64,000 nt of DNA from Narthecium ossifragum (Eukaryota; Streptophyta; Magnoliopsida; Dioscoreales; Nartheciaceae). The stretch is from the NCBI GenBank assembly GCA_963920575.1, contig OY986966.1, forward strand, positions 1,074,130 through 1,138,129, written 5' to 3'. The notes beneath the pieces are model-generated. The model was given only the letters and a program-made list of their open reading frames with translations. It did no database searches and was not told where the DNA came from. Every line of letters begins with the position of its first letter. Within the stretch, counting starts at the first letter, position 1. Below, piece by piece: positions 1 through 11,210 of the stretch. Position numbers and translations under genes: made by a program.

Positions 1-79
1 TCGTCCTCCAGCGATTAGAAAGAAATTTGGCGCCAAGAACCCTTCCGTCTGCAGCCCTGGTCGACGATCGCTCAGCTCT

Positions 80-2475
80 ATGGAGGAGTGTCTGGAGTTC
101 CGTTATGTGACGGTGGCGCGAGGATCAAGCTCTGCTGCAAGTTCCGGCAACGGCTCCGACGTCTCCTATAAGGCTCCGCAACTCCTTATCCGGTGTAGCG
201 GGTACTCAAATCGCACTCTCCATCATCCTTTCTCCAAGCTTCTTCTTTGTATTTGTGGAGATATGATGAGATTCTTGCGAGGACGATCTAACCTTTTTGA
301 GGTTTTCGATTTGATAACTGAGTGTAGATAGGGTTAGATGGTGCATTGTGATAGAGATTAAAGTCTCGTGTTAGTTTGTGCTGATGCTCTTCGATTTCTT
401 CTTGTGTAGAGGAGTAATGGCGTTGGGGGTTGGGGCAAAGAGCTTTGAGGCTAAATCTAATAATGAACTGAATCGGATGGTACCAATCCTTTGCTACATT
501 TGTCAATGTTATTGCCCTAATTGCCTTAAGTCGACCAAGATTTAGAGCATATCACCTCACAGCATTATGGACATTCAAGTATTTCTTATGCCGAGGATAT
601 GTGATTTTGCCGATTGATTCGTATTTTGAGGTCTGACCTACTGGATGAATCAAGCCATAAATGGAGATTTTTATTGATGATCCGTGACCAATTTACTCTG
701 CCAATTTTCTTGCTATTGATGATATGTGGGTATATGATCTAGTCCTTATATAAGGCTTGCTCCTTAAAAGGCTTCGAAGATTGAATGCATAGGTTCTTTG
801 AGGACCATTTCACTTCATAGGTCAAGTTATGATGTGTATTTGCTGCTATTAGTTATCTTCCTGTGGACCTTATTATTTACAACCTAGGACTAGTAAGTAC
901 TATGGCCAACACGTGGAGTGCCTCCGTAGATCAGCTGACATCACCATAACTGCCTCCACGCAGCCCCTCAAGGCAAAATAACTCCTATTATGCCTACCAA
1001 ACCTCCAATGTTGTACTTTATTGCTTGGGATGTGTTTCTAGCTCTAATATGCCTGATGACCTTCTAGGTTATGTGAAGCTTGTTTTTCCATGTGTGGTTA
1101 CTAGTAGGATACTAAGTCTACAGAACCTGGCTCTTTTTCATCACTGAAGGGTTTGCTGACACTCTCAAAGATTTTTCTGTTTGGTTGCTGTTTTTTGTTT
1201 CTGAGATTGTGATAGAGAATAAATTTTCATGTCGATTTCTTCTTATGTAGAGAAGTAATTGCTATGGGGTTTATCTATTAATGAACTGAATCAGATGGCA
1301 GACGTCTCTCAGTACCAATCCGTTGCTACATATGTCAATGTTTGTGTCCCTAAATGCCTTCAGTCGACCAAGATTTAGAGCATCTTACCTCATATCCTTA
1401 TAGATCTTCAAGTATTTCTTATGTAGGATATGGGATTCTGTAGATCTGTTAGTATCTGAAGTCTGACCTACTGGGTGAATCTTAGTGATGAATGGAGATT
1501 TTTTTTCATGATCCATGACGAATTTACTGTACCGATTTTGTATATTGATGATGTGGGGGTATATCATATATCCCTTATCCAAGGCTTGCTCCTAAAAAGG
1601 CTTCTAAGACTGAATGCATAGGTTCTTTGAGGACCATTTCACTTCATAGGTTAAGTTATGATGTGTATTTGTTGTTATTACTTATCTTCCTGTGGACCTA
1701 ATGTTGTGCTTTATTACTTGGGATGTGTTTCTAGCTCTAATATGCCTGATGACCTTCTAGGTTAGGTGAAGCTTGTTTTTCCGTGTGTGGTTACTAGTAG
1801 GACACTCTCAAAGATTTTTCTGTTTTGTTTTCTGAGATTGATGGGTTTCGATTCATAACAGTTGGCTTTTAATCAATTCTGGCCAATTAGTGTGGCCAAA
1901 GGCACCAATGTGTAGAAGACCTTTTTAGTTGAATAATTCCTGGCTTTCTGTCCTTCTGTTGCCACTGAGGCATTCAAATATGGGAAGTAATGTTGAGACG
2001 ACCAAATTTAGGCTATGCAAGTTATGGTTAGGTACGGGTAAGGGCTAAACAGGACTATATACATTGTGATCCGTATTTAGGTATTGTCACTTTTAGATGC
2101 CGCTATTAGCGTCTTTCTAGAAAATCTTTTACATGTTTATGGTTGTAGTTTCTTGAAAATTTTCTGAACTTTTGTATTCTAATACGATAGTTAATATGCA
2201 AAAGAAAGTACTCTCGCAACTTTACTTTTGTTTTTACCCCACTATTATTTTTTGCATGCTTGCAGCATCTTGCTATTGGTCGTCATGACTGTCCATTGAT
2301 GCTCTTCACCTGAATGAGATTATGCAGGCTGGTTATTACACCATCACAATTTTCCAAGTTCTGTGCCGCCTGCTTTGTAGTCGGCCTTGCAATTGGTTTC
2401 GTAGCATCTTGTAGACCGGCGCCACACTTTAGAAGATGGATCGCCAGGTTGTTCAGGTGGAGGAGGGGTGACTAA
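80..2475 (+). CDS. Small single-pass membrane protein, 86 aa, two exons
   Basis: Exon 1 is 80-192 and exon 2 is 2328-2475; the intron begins GTGTAG and ends ATGCAG. The joined reading frame is 261 bases (87 codons with TAA) and the phase fits exactly. The N-terminal half (about residues 1-38, starting MEECLEFRYVTVARG) is soluble and serine/glycine-rich. Residues about 46-65 (FSKFCAACFVVGLAIGFVAS) form one hydrophobic segment, followed by a strongly basic tail ending FRRWIARLFRWRRGD. A hydrophobic stretch followed by an Arg-rich tail suggests a tail-anchored or single-pass membrane protein; the compartment is unknown. I do not recognise the family. The 2.1-kb intron carries a diverged tandem duplication. 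The model rests on splice-site and phase agreement only; extra small exons in the intron cannot be excluded. Confidence 0.55.
350..1803 (+). repeat. Diverged tandem duplication inside an intron
   Basis: Two copies lie at about 350-1105 and 1208-1803. Matching blocks include the stretch at 783-868 against 1611-1699 (both contain GGTTCTTTGAGGACCATTTC) and the block at 1010-1105 against 1703-1803 (both contain GGGATGTGTTTCTAGCTC). The offset falls from about 828 to about 694 bases, so the second copy has internal deletions. No coding potential is visible. Confidence 0.85.
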
Positions 2476-3988
2476 AAGGTTTTCTCTCTCAGTAGTCTCA
2501 ATAGTCTTTTGGTCTATAACTCCGGTTGTTTCCGCATATGAGTGGGACTTGACCAAATTCTTATCAATTACTCTTTTTCTTGTTCTTTAACTTTCTTTAC
2601 CAGGTCCTTCTATGTCCAGACATTACCTAGATAGCTGGAGATAAAGAAAGGAGCGAAACTAATGGACTTCAGCATTCATGAGGATTTTAAGCACTAGGCC
2701 AAATTTTTGGTGTTGATGTTTGCAGAGCATCACATAGCTGATGCACCTAGATTGGTGCGGTTGCAGAGGAGCACTGGTTTTGGGGCTTCTGGGCTTCATG
2801 ACTACTAATAAGTGATGTTGTTTTGAAGTATCTCTGTAACTATTTTGTGCTCAATTACTGTTTCTGGTCTCAAATCTACCTTCCAGCCAAGTTTGCAAAT
2901 CTGTGATGTTGTCTCTAGGCTTGTTTTCCAGGAGAAGATGTCCCATTCTCACATTTCTCTTTAATGTCTTCTTATCACTGCAATCAGAGAAATTCTCAGT
3001 TGAGGAACTGCAAAGCATTTATACGACCAAATTAAACATGTAAGTGCTTATGAGCAAGAATATAAAGATATTGAGGAGGCAAATTGCTTTCGTTTAAATC
3101 AAACATAAATTGGCATTGTTGCCTTTGATTGGTCCATTTAAGTTACATTAGGTCATGATCATTTGATTTTTTTCCACTCGAGCTACATTAATCAGCTCTC
3201 AATCCTTTTATCTTAAAATGACAAATGGGTTATTGGTTATGTTATATTTGATTGGATTAACATCAAATCTGACTCTTAGCCCCTCTTATTCTCATACTTA
3301 CTTATCCTCAAACATATTTTATTATTCTAATTAATCATTATTCATTTATTCTCATTTCACCTATCAATACCACACTATTTTTTCTCATTCTAAGTAATCA
3401 TTAGTACTTTATTTTCACTTTTCCTAATCCAAAATCATTTATTCTGAAATAAGCTAATTCCATACCAAACGAGGCCTTATGGAAAAGAAATTATTGGCTT
3501 TCACTTATCGCGTTGGATCAGAGTGTGAATAAAACCATTATTCTAGTAAATTCTGTCCATGCTCAGACAAAATAAAACCTTAAAAATGCTATTCTGTTAT
3601 TTTTAGGAAATTGCTCCATTTTGAAATGGCTGCAAATATAATAAGAAGGGACGACATGCAACTCAAGAATACAAAAACATTATTTTAAAAAAATATTTGC
3701 AATAAAGACAATATTGGGATTTAATTTTAATTAGAGGGTTACATGTGAGATAAATACCTAAATAATAGAAGGTATATTATAAGTCCAGGGCTGCTCCTCA
3801 ATCTTCTCTTGTCGTCGCTCCAGGGCCCGATTGCAAACATCATCCTTATCGAACACGATTAGATACTCCAATCGCCACTTCCGGAGACCGGCCGGTGGAG
3901 AAATTTTGATCGAAACCGTCTATCGGCTCTGTTCTAGGTTGTGGATCTCGGGATTTCAGGGATCTTCTTCGAAATTAGGATTCTGTAA
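2476..3988. other. Intergenic stretch with one recognisable MITE end
   Basis: This holds the 3' flank of the small membrane-protein gene and the promoter and 5' UTR of the ORP gene. At about 3240-3475 is an AT-rich segment whose right end reads CCAAACGAGGCC followed by TTA, the terminal signature of Tourist/Harbinger-type MITEs. I could not find a matching left end, so the element may be truncated or too diverged. Nothing else is recognisable. Confidence 0.4.
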
Positions 3989-6900
3989 ATGGGATCCAAG
4001 GATGGGACGCCGTCCGGTGGTGGGTTCTTCTCCGCGATCCGAAACTGGGGTAGCGCCATGCAGAAATCGGTTACTGGGTAAAAAGTTGGATTTTTTCTTG
4101 ATATTTCAGTCTATTCTAGGGTTGATCGTTTTAAAATTAGCTTTGCTACTAAATGATAAAAGCAATCCGCCATTGAAGTGGACTAATGAAGAACGTGTTT
4201 ATTGGAGAAAAATATCAGCTTCATATGGGTGGGGAGATATGGTATGTGCTTGTACTTGTTGTAATTCTTGAAGGAATTATCCTTTGAGGAGGACCATCTT
4301 GTTCCTTTGGTCCTTCGGCTTGGTAACATATCAGGCTGCCGACTATCTATGTTATCCTTTCTCGTTGAAAATACTGTGAGGAACACGTTGCAATGTTCTG
4401 TCTGAGTGGGCGATGGTACGAGCACAAGTCAGTTAAGATGTGATTGGAATGTTCCTTTCTCAAATGCTAAATCGAATGACCTATGGAAAACTATGGGTGA
4501 AACATTCTATGATTGTTTGGCTTTTTCTGAGATTTATTTGGAATGATATGCTAGACTTTATACCTTATAGACCATCATGATAGTATCTTGTGCGAGTCTA
4601 TATGTAGGCTTCTAATGGTCATTCACATTCAGGTTATTTGGGTACTTGGTAATTCACAAATTCTGATACCGTCTCTTGTTAGGCTATTGGGCTATGAAGG
4701 ACTTGAAGTTATAAACCCAGAAGGAGGCACAGAGGATGCCGAGGAAGAAGCGCAGAGAGGGAGATGGAGGCAGGAGGTGATTTTTTTTGGCTGTTTGTCT
4801 TTCAGACTGCCCTTCTTCTTTCTTTCAGAATTCTTGCTACAGTGTGTGATGTTTGCATTTTGGAAGGTGCTTTTGCCTTCATGAAATCTTGTCCATCTTG
4901 CAGGATCGAGATGGTTATTGGAAAATGATGCATAAATATATAGGATCAGATGTTACATCAATGGTGACTCTTCCGGTGATTATTTTTGAGCCAATGACTA
5001 TGCTTCAGAAAATGGCAGAGGTGGGTGCTTAATTGTCCTTGATAAAATTGAGAAGTGCTCTTTGTGGTTGTTTACAGTGTAATATGCTTAAATTGCACGT
5101 GGACTAGTACAGTTCGTGTATTTCTGCTGTCGAATTACAGATTTACCTTTTCTGTTTTGTACCTTCACTTAGGATTTTTAAGAAACCACTGTCTTTCTTT
5201 CTAGTGGTAGCGTGGAATAAGTATCTTTTCAGTCATGAGGTCCATCTTTTTATATTATGAAGATTTTGACGTTGCTTCTTGGAGTTTAATTTGGCTAATT
5301 ATAGGAAGCTGGTTAAGTTTATAATAATAAGAAAAATAACTCTTCTATCTGCAATTTTAGAACTTGTTATCGCTCTCGAGTCAGATTTTGAGTATTTACC
5401 AATACTAAAAGATAAATCTTGACGTAGAGTTTTTCTGGGGCAGTAAAATCTGCTATATGCTTATCATTATGTGACTGCCTCTTAGAAACATCTTATTAAG
5501 TGAGATGTCTAGTCCTACTAATCAGATGTTTATATGACTATAAATTTGGGCATATGCTGTTGAAATATATCTTTCTTGTGTCTCTTTAGCGTTATGATAG
5601 TTTGTTACTTTCATCCTCATGTTCTATTTCTCGTTTGAAGTCGGATATATTGGTGTAGGACTAAGATGCCATGCCTCCTCAGTAAAAGAAGAAATCAATA
5701 AACATTTGCTCAAAGTAAAAAGTTTATGTGAACATGCAACATATTAGTAAGTATTAGAGGTGCATGAGGGTATAGTGTCAGTGATAAACTTGCATACTCG
5801 CCAGGGGATCCTTAGAGATTTAGGACACCTATTTTCGTGATGATATGTTTGCTCATAGTTGACATGTTTTATGATAAGTTTGCAGATAATGGAGTATTCT
5901 CACTTGTTAGATCTGGCTGATGAATCTGAGGATCCTTATATGCGGATGGTCTATGCATGTACGTGTTATTTTCATATTGTATCTGTGCGAAGTGCATGAA
6001 TTGTTTTCTTTTTATCGAACTTATGGTTTTATGCAGCTTCTTGGGCGATATCGGTTTACTATGCCTTCCAGCGAACATGGAAGCCTTTTAATCCTATACT
6101 TGGGGAGACTTATGAAATGGTTAATCATGGCGGAGTTACTTTTATTTCAGAACAGGTTATTTCCTGCGTTTTTCTTTGGCCTTGTGTGCTCCTTAGAGTC
6201 AGTAGTGACTGATCACATGATATTTCAAGGAATAGAATTGTGTTTGTTTAGCATAATAACTATGCTATAGATGATGCTTTCATACTTGTTTGTCACTGCT
6301 TCAAGTTACTCCAGCTTTTGTTTCCAATGTTATTGATGTTGTATATTTCTCTTTTAGGTTAGTCATCATCCTCCAATGAGTGCAGGACATTCTGAGAATG
6401 ACCATTTTACTTATGACATTACCTCCAAACTGAAAACCAAGTTCTTAGGAAATTCTTTGGACGTTTATCCTGTTGGAAGGTGAGTTTTACGACATCAAGT
6501 GATGGCATGGCTAATTGTACTTCTTATTGTACTGGTTGAACCCTGATGTTTGTGTTATGGTCAAAGTTGTTACACATAATCAAGGGTTTGTAAATTATGT
6601 TTAAAACATGGATTGCCGTCCCGGTGGCACGCGCCGTGCCGGCAGCCTGCTGGCACGGTACGTGCTATTGTTGTTTTTCTTCCTTCTCCTCCTCCTTCTA
6701 CTCCTATTTCTTCTTTCTTCTTCTCGGCACGGTACGGGGGGGTTTTTTGTGCCGGCAACTGCCCGGTACGGTACGTGCCGGGCAGCACGCACAGTGCCGG
6801 ACCGGCACGGCAATCCATGGTTTAAAACTAAGTTGTCAGCATTTGGGATGGCAGTAATACTTGTGTATGTTATGATGCAGGACAAGGGTGACCCTTAAAA

Positions 6901-8949
6901 GAGATGGTGTTGTCTTGGATTTGGTGCCCCCTCCCACTAAGGTTAACAATCTCATATTTGGACGCACCTGGGTTGATTCACTAGGGGAGATGATCATGAC
7001 AAACTTGACTACAGGAGACAAAGTCGTGTTGTATTTTCAACCATGTGGCTGGTTTGGGTAGGGTTTTTTTTATCAAAGTTGATCCCAATATGCCAGCCTG
7101 CTGTCATTGCATTCTCTGGTTGCTTCCTTATTGAAACCTGTATCAGGATGGTCATTAGACTAGAGAAAAATAAAGAGTTCGATGATGTATAAGATGTCGT
7201 TATTCATTGAGCTTTATATTTTAAACTGTTTTCGTTCCATTTTATGAAGTCTCTCTGGTTGCAGGGCTGGGCGATATGAAGTGGATGGATATGTGTATAA
7301 TGCAGAAGAGGAACCTAAAATCCTGATGACTGGGAAGTGGAACGAATCAATGAGTTGCCAACCTTGTGATCAGGAAGGAGAGCCTCTTCCTGGCACTGAA
7401 TTGAAAGAGGTCTATATCGTCTATGTTTGATTTCCTTAGCTTTTTAGTTGGTTTTAGCTTGTTAGCTTGACTTTTTTACGAGTCTTCTAATGGCAGTATG
7501 TTAGACTTCTTGTCTTTACCACACCTGTCTCTATCTCATTCTACATAGTTATGCGTTTTTTTCATTGAAAGACTGCTACTAGCTCTCTATTAGCTTTCCC
7601 AATAGCTGTCTTTCTTTTCAATTTGGGGACTGCTAGATGCTTCCCTTGCAATCGGTTGTGCCACTCTTTTAAGCTTGGATGAAATAATTTGGTAAAGGAG
7701 CTAGTGAAAAGTTTTCTTCCTTATACACCCTCGAGTTGGATGATGGGAAAAATGGTACTTGGCCTATGTGAGGTAACTAGTTAGGGATGGTTATATTCCT
7801 CGTGGACATCAGAAGGTAGAATAAGATACTCTTGGGCACTAGCACAAGGAATTTGTTTTTGTAAATTTAAAACGCATAAATCACCATATTGAGATGATGC
7901 GTGCTTATATTGAGGGAGGATACAAAACCATGTGATATCTACAACTTTGGAATTCTTAAGCTCATGCCAGCTTTCAGTAATTTTGTGCATTAGCAGTACA
8001 TGAACCTTTTATCCAACTAGATTGTATACAGAGGCCATCTAGGGTGCTTCAAAGAGATTTACAGGACATTCGAGATAAACCTATAGCTATTCCATTTTTT
8101 TTATTTATAAAATGAGTCTTAACCATACATTTGCTAACCACCACATATGTTGTTCCCTTATCTACTGCATATATAATCAAAATTAAGTGGATATATCTTT
8201 TCCTGCTGGTAGCAGATCTTTAATAGAAAAGAGTTACATTGGTTTCTCCCTCTTTAGATTTGGAGAGTCGCTCCCACGCCTGAGAATGACAGGTTTCAGT
8301 ACACATATTTTGCCCATAAAATAAACAGCTTTGACACAGCACCCAAGAAGTTATTGGCATCAGATTCGCGACTGCGGCCAGATCGATATGCTCTTGAGAA
8401 AGGTGAAATGTCCAAAGCTGGTGCAGAAAAGAGCAGGTAAAAATAATTATCATATATCTCATTAGCAAAAATGTGTTTGCATAATAACTGCAGATAAAAA
8501 TATTTTTACTAGGGGAATATGAAGTATTTGTCATATGTTCAACTCTTCTCTGAGTCGGTAATTATGTTGGAACAGATTGTATCACTCTATACACCATGCT
8601 CTTAAAGTCCTTTCCTACATTTGTCCAAAGTAGGAAAGAAAGAAAGCAAGCATTCGCGTAATTTCCAATTGCTCATTTCGCAACTATGGTGTTTGTTTTC
8701 AGCTTGGAGGAGCGGCAGAGAGCAGAAAAAAGAAATCGAGAGGCCAAGGGAGACCAGTTCGCCCCTAAATGGTTTGATAAAACCGACGATATCACCCCCA
8801 CACCATGGGGTGACCTGGAAGTATATGAGTATAATGGCAAATACAGAGAGCACAGGGCTAGCATCGACAGTTCTGGTACTGTCGAAGAGGCGGCTGACTT
8901 CAAATCTATCGAGTTCAATCCATGGCAGTACAGTGACGCTTCAGCCTAA
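3989..8949 (+). CDS. ORP3: Oxysterol-binding protein-related protein, ORP3 type
   Basis: Ten exons: 3989-4077, 4683-4776, 4904-5020, 5886-5958, 6037-6155, 6358-6479, 6881-7057, 7265-7409, 8258-8436, 8703-8949. They sum to 1362 bases and encode 453 residues, the size expected of short plant ORPs that have only the lipid-binding ORD domain and no PH domain. The start reads [20 protein letters not shown]. The family signature [11 protein letters not shown] is at about residues 163-173 and its two histidines are expected to bind the phosphate of PI4P. The C-terminal helix ([13 protein letters not shown]) and the conserved end of the ORD are present. Known role of the family: sterol/phosphoinositide exchange at membrane contacts; Arabidopsis ORP3a is tied to the ER. 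No broken motif was seen. Intron 6 contains a transposon-like inverted repeat. Confidence 0.95.
6598..6830. mobile_element. GC-rich inverted-repeat element in ORP intron 6
   Basis: The left end (TTTAAAACATGGATTGCCGT) is matched in inverted orientation by the right end (CGGCAATCCATGGTTTAAAA). Both arms carry repeated GGCACGGTAC / GTGCCGG words around a polypyrimidine core (CTTCTCCTCCTCC). A related element with the same GGATTGCCGT-type ends lies near 63073-63713. It lies wholly within the intron. No transposase is encoded, so it must be non-autonomous. The superfamily cannot be assigned because no clear target duplication is visible. Confidence 0.7.
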
Positions 8950-10276
8950 CTGGAGGTGTTTGCTTCTGGGTTACACTTTCGGGCCAATTTCTCTTCTCTT
9001 CTATGCTGTGTGCTGACAGAGGTCTTCAATCATCTCATTGTGGTCCATTTATTGCCCTGAGGAGCTATCTGTGTCATACTTTTAGAAGACCTCGCGACTG
9101 TCATGAGCTTTTCCTTTTCCCCTTCTCTCTGTTGTGCATCCGTATCTTCTTTGCGTGAGCAAAGTCCTTGATCAGTTGCACGCTAAGGATATTTGGTATT
9201 GAAATCTACTAGGAATTTATGAGGATATGTGACTGTTAAGATTAACGACGACAATTGGGTATTGTAGAATAATGAAAACTTATTAATCACTATCAACCAT
9301 GGCTATTCTGACTATTTCGTATTTATAAAATACTTCAGTTGCTCTTGCCTCTTGGGAAAAAATCTCAGATCAACTTATTAGACATGTATATCTCCTGTCA
9401 AGAGGTCATGGGCCGGGCCTTTTTTTATTGGAAAACCTCACTTTCCATTTGGGAATACAAAAGGAATGGGTTTAACTCCTCCTTGTAATTAATATTCCTG
9501 TGATTTGCATCATAAACTGTGGATTAAGCTTAATGCATCCCCGATTTTTTATTTTATTTTTATTTTTTATTTGTGTGTGGAGCTAAATGGAGATGCCTTG
9601 GCCTTGCAGCAATCATAGTGGAGTTCATTTGTGGCTCTTCTTAGATATCCTAATTTCCTGATTGGCTATAAACAGTTGGTTCTCAAAAAACTTCAGAATA
9701 AGTTGATAGGTCCGTTGGTTGGATCGAGATGGCCCTACAACACACCATCATATAGCACATGGGTGAGATGAATAGCAACAACTTACTAGTCTAAATGATG
9801 TCTGGTCGGACCATTTATACCTCTCTTGTCGTGGGCCTGCTGGGTTTGGTACTAGTGCTCCTTGGCTTCTCTGTTCCGGTGGGCCTATTGCTTTCTTGGT
9901 ACTTACTACTGAAAGCTCTTTGGCAGCAGGACCCGTGGGAACCACTAGCCATTTTTGGGGATAGAGAGGGATATAACTCTCCCAGTTCGGGTGATGTCAG
10001 AGTGTTCAATGATCACCCACTTAGTTTTGGGTCACTTGAGATGGCGTCCTCTCTCTCTATTGATTGCTTCAAGATTGACAATAATGTACGATATCCTTCT
10101 GTAAGGTGATCCTTGTCTGATCAGCACTAGTCATGTCTTTCTCGTTCGGGGCTTTTCGGATCGTCCGTCCATGCTATATTGTTTGATGCAGCATCAAACA
10201 CCGGCTTTGAAGCTACTGAAATAAAACCCCAAATAATCGAAATTGATTTTGGTCGGACCAAAAACCGAAACTCTAA
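8950..10276. other. Intergenic stretch downstream of ORP gene
   Basis: The first few hundred bases are the ORP 3' UTR. Around 9750-10110 there is a hydrophobic open frame on the plus strand (9795-10109, 104 residues) with no recognised family and no splice or promoter context; I treat it as chance or a repeat fragment. Otherwise AT-rich, nothing recognised. Confidence 0.3.
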
Positions 10277-11205
10277 GCCCCGTTTGGTGGGGGGTTAAGA
10301 GGAATAGGGTTAAGGGGGTTAGGGGTAAAAAAGTGGAGATAAAAAATGAAGGTAAATTTAAGCTCATTTTGACGTTTGGTTCAGAAACAGGGGTAAGTTA
10401 GTGGATTAAGCTTGGGATAAGGATAACAATTATAAAATATATAATATTATAATAATTGGTAAACCTAGTAGATTAAGATTATAATATTTGAATTAATTAT
10501 TAAGTTGATTAAAATATTTGTATACAAATTGTATAAAATATATAATATTTTTATAAATGGGTAAGCTAGTGGGTTAAGAAGATTATAATATCAGCCCCGA
10601 TTTAAATAACTCATTCGAATCGACGACGTGTGTCTACCCTAAATACAGAAAATGTCGTTATCCCCGGGTATATTGAGAATTTGATCAAGAATTATGAAAA
10701 TCTTGACATGTTTCGTGTTTAACATTATAATATTTTAATTTTTTATTAAATTAAGTTCGGATATTTGTGCGTAAACCATACAAATTATATTAAAAGTATA
10801 ATATCCCTCTCCTATCTACGCCCGCTCATTTGCCATCACCGGCAAAGACCTCCAGTCATCCTCCATCGGATCGTGAATATTTTTTTAATAAAATAAAATA
10901 TTTTATTTTTTTTATTTTAATATTAATATAATAAATATTAAAATGGTGAAAATGGTAATGCATCCCATCCGCACGTGACCCAGCCTTCCTCGTCTCCGTC
11001 AGCTAGCGCCGATGGATCGTCGGATCGGGCGGGGAGCTGGTCGGAGGAGGGTCGCGGCGACGAGGGGGCGTCAGATCTAGGACTGGACAGGGTCGGGAAG
11101 GCCGGAGGCGACGGAGACGGCGATGTTGAGTGGTGGCGGTGCCGGATCCGCGAGAGGGGAAACTTGAGTTGGGGTTCCGTCGGCAAGGAGAGGCCGCGGA
11201 GGGGT

Positions 11206-11210
11206 GGACG
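11206..11210. repeat. Target-site duplication, left copy (GGACG)
   Basis: GGACG immediately precedes the TG that opens the solo LTR and is repeated exactly after the CA that closes it. Five bases is the standard duplication made by Gypsy/Copia integrases. Confidence 0.85.

Noticed and set aside
9795..10109. Hydrophobic 104-residue plus-strand frame
   Set aside because: No homologue recognised, overlaps other frames, no promoter or splice evidence; kept only as a note in the spacer entry.
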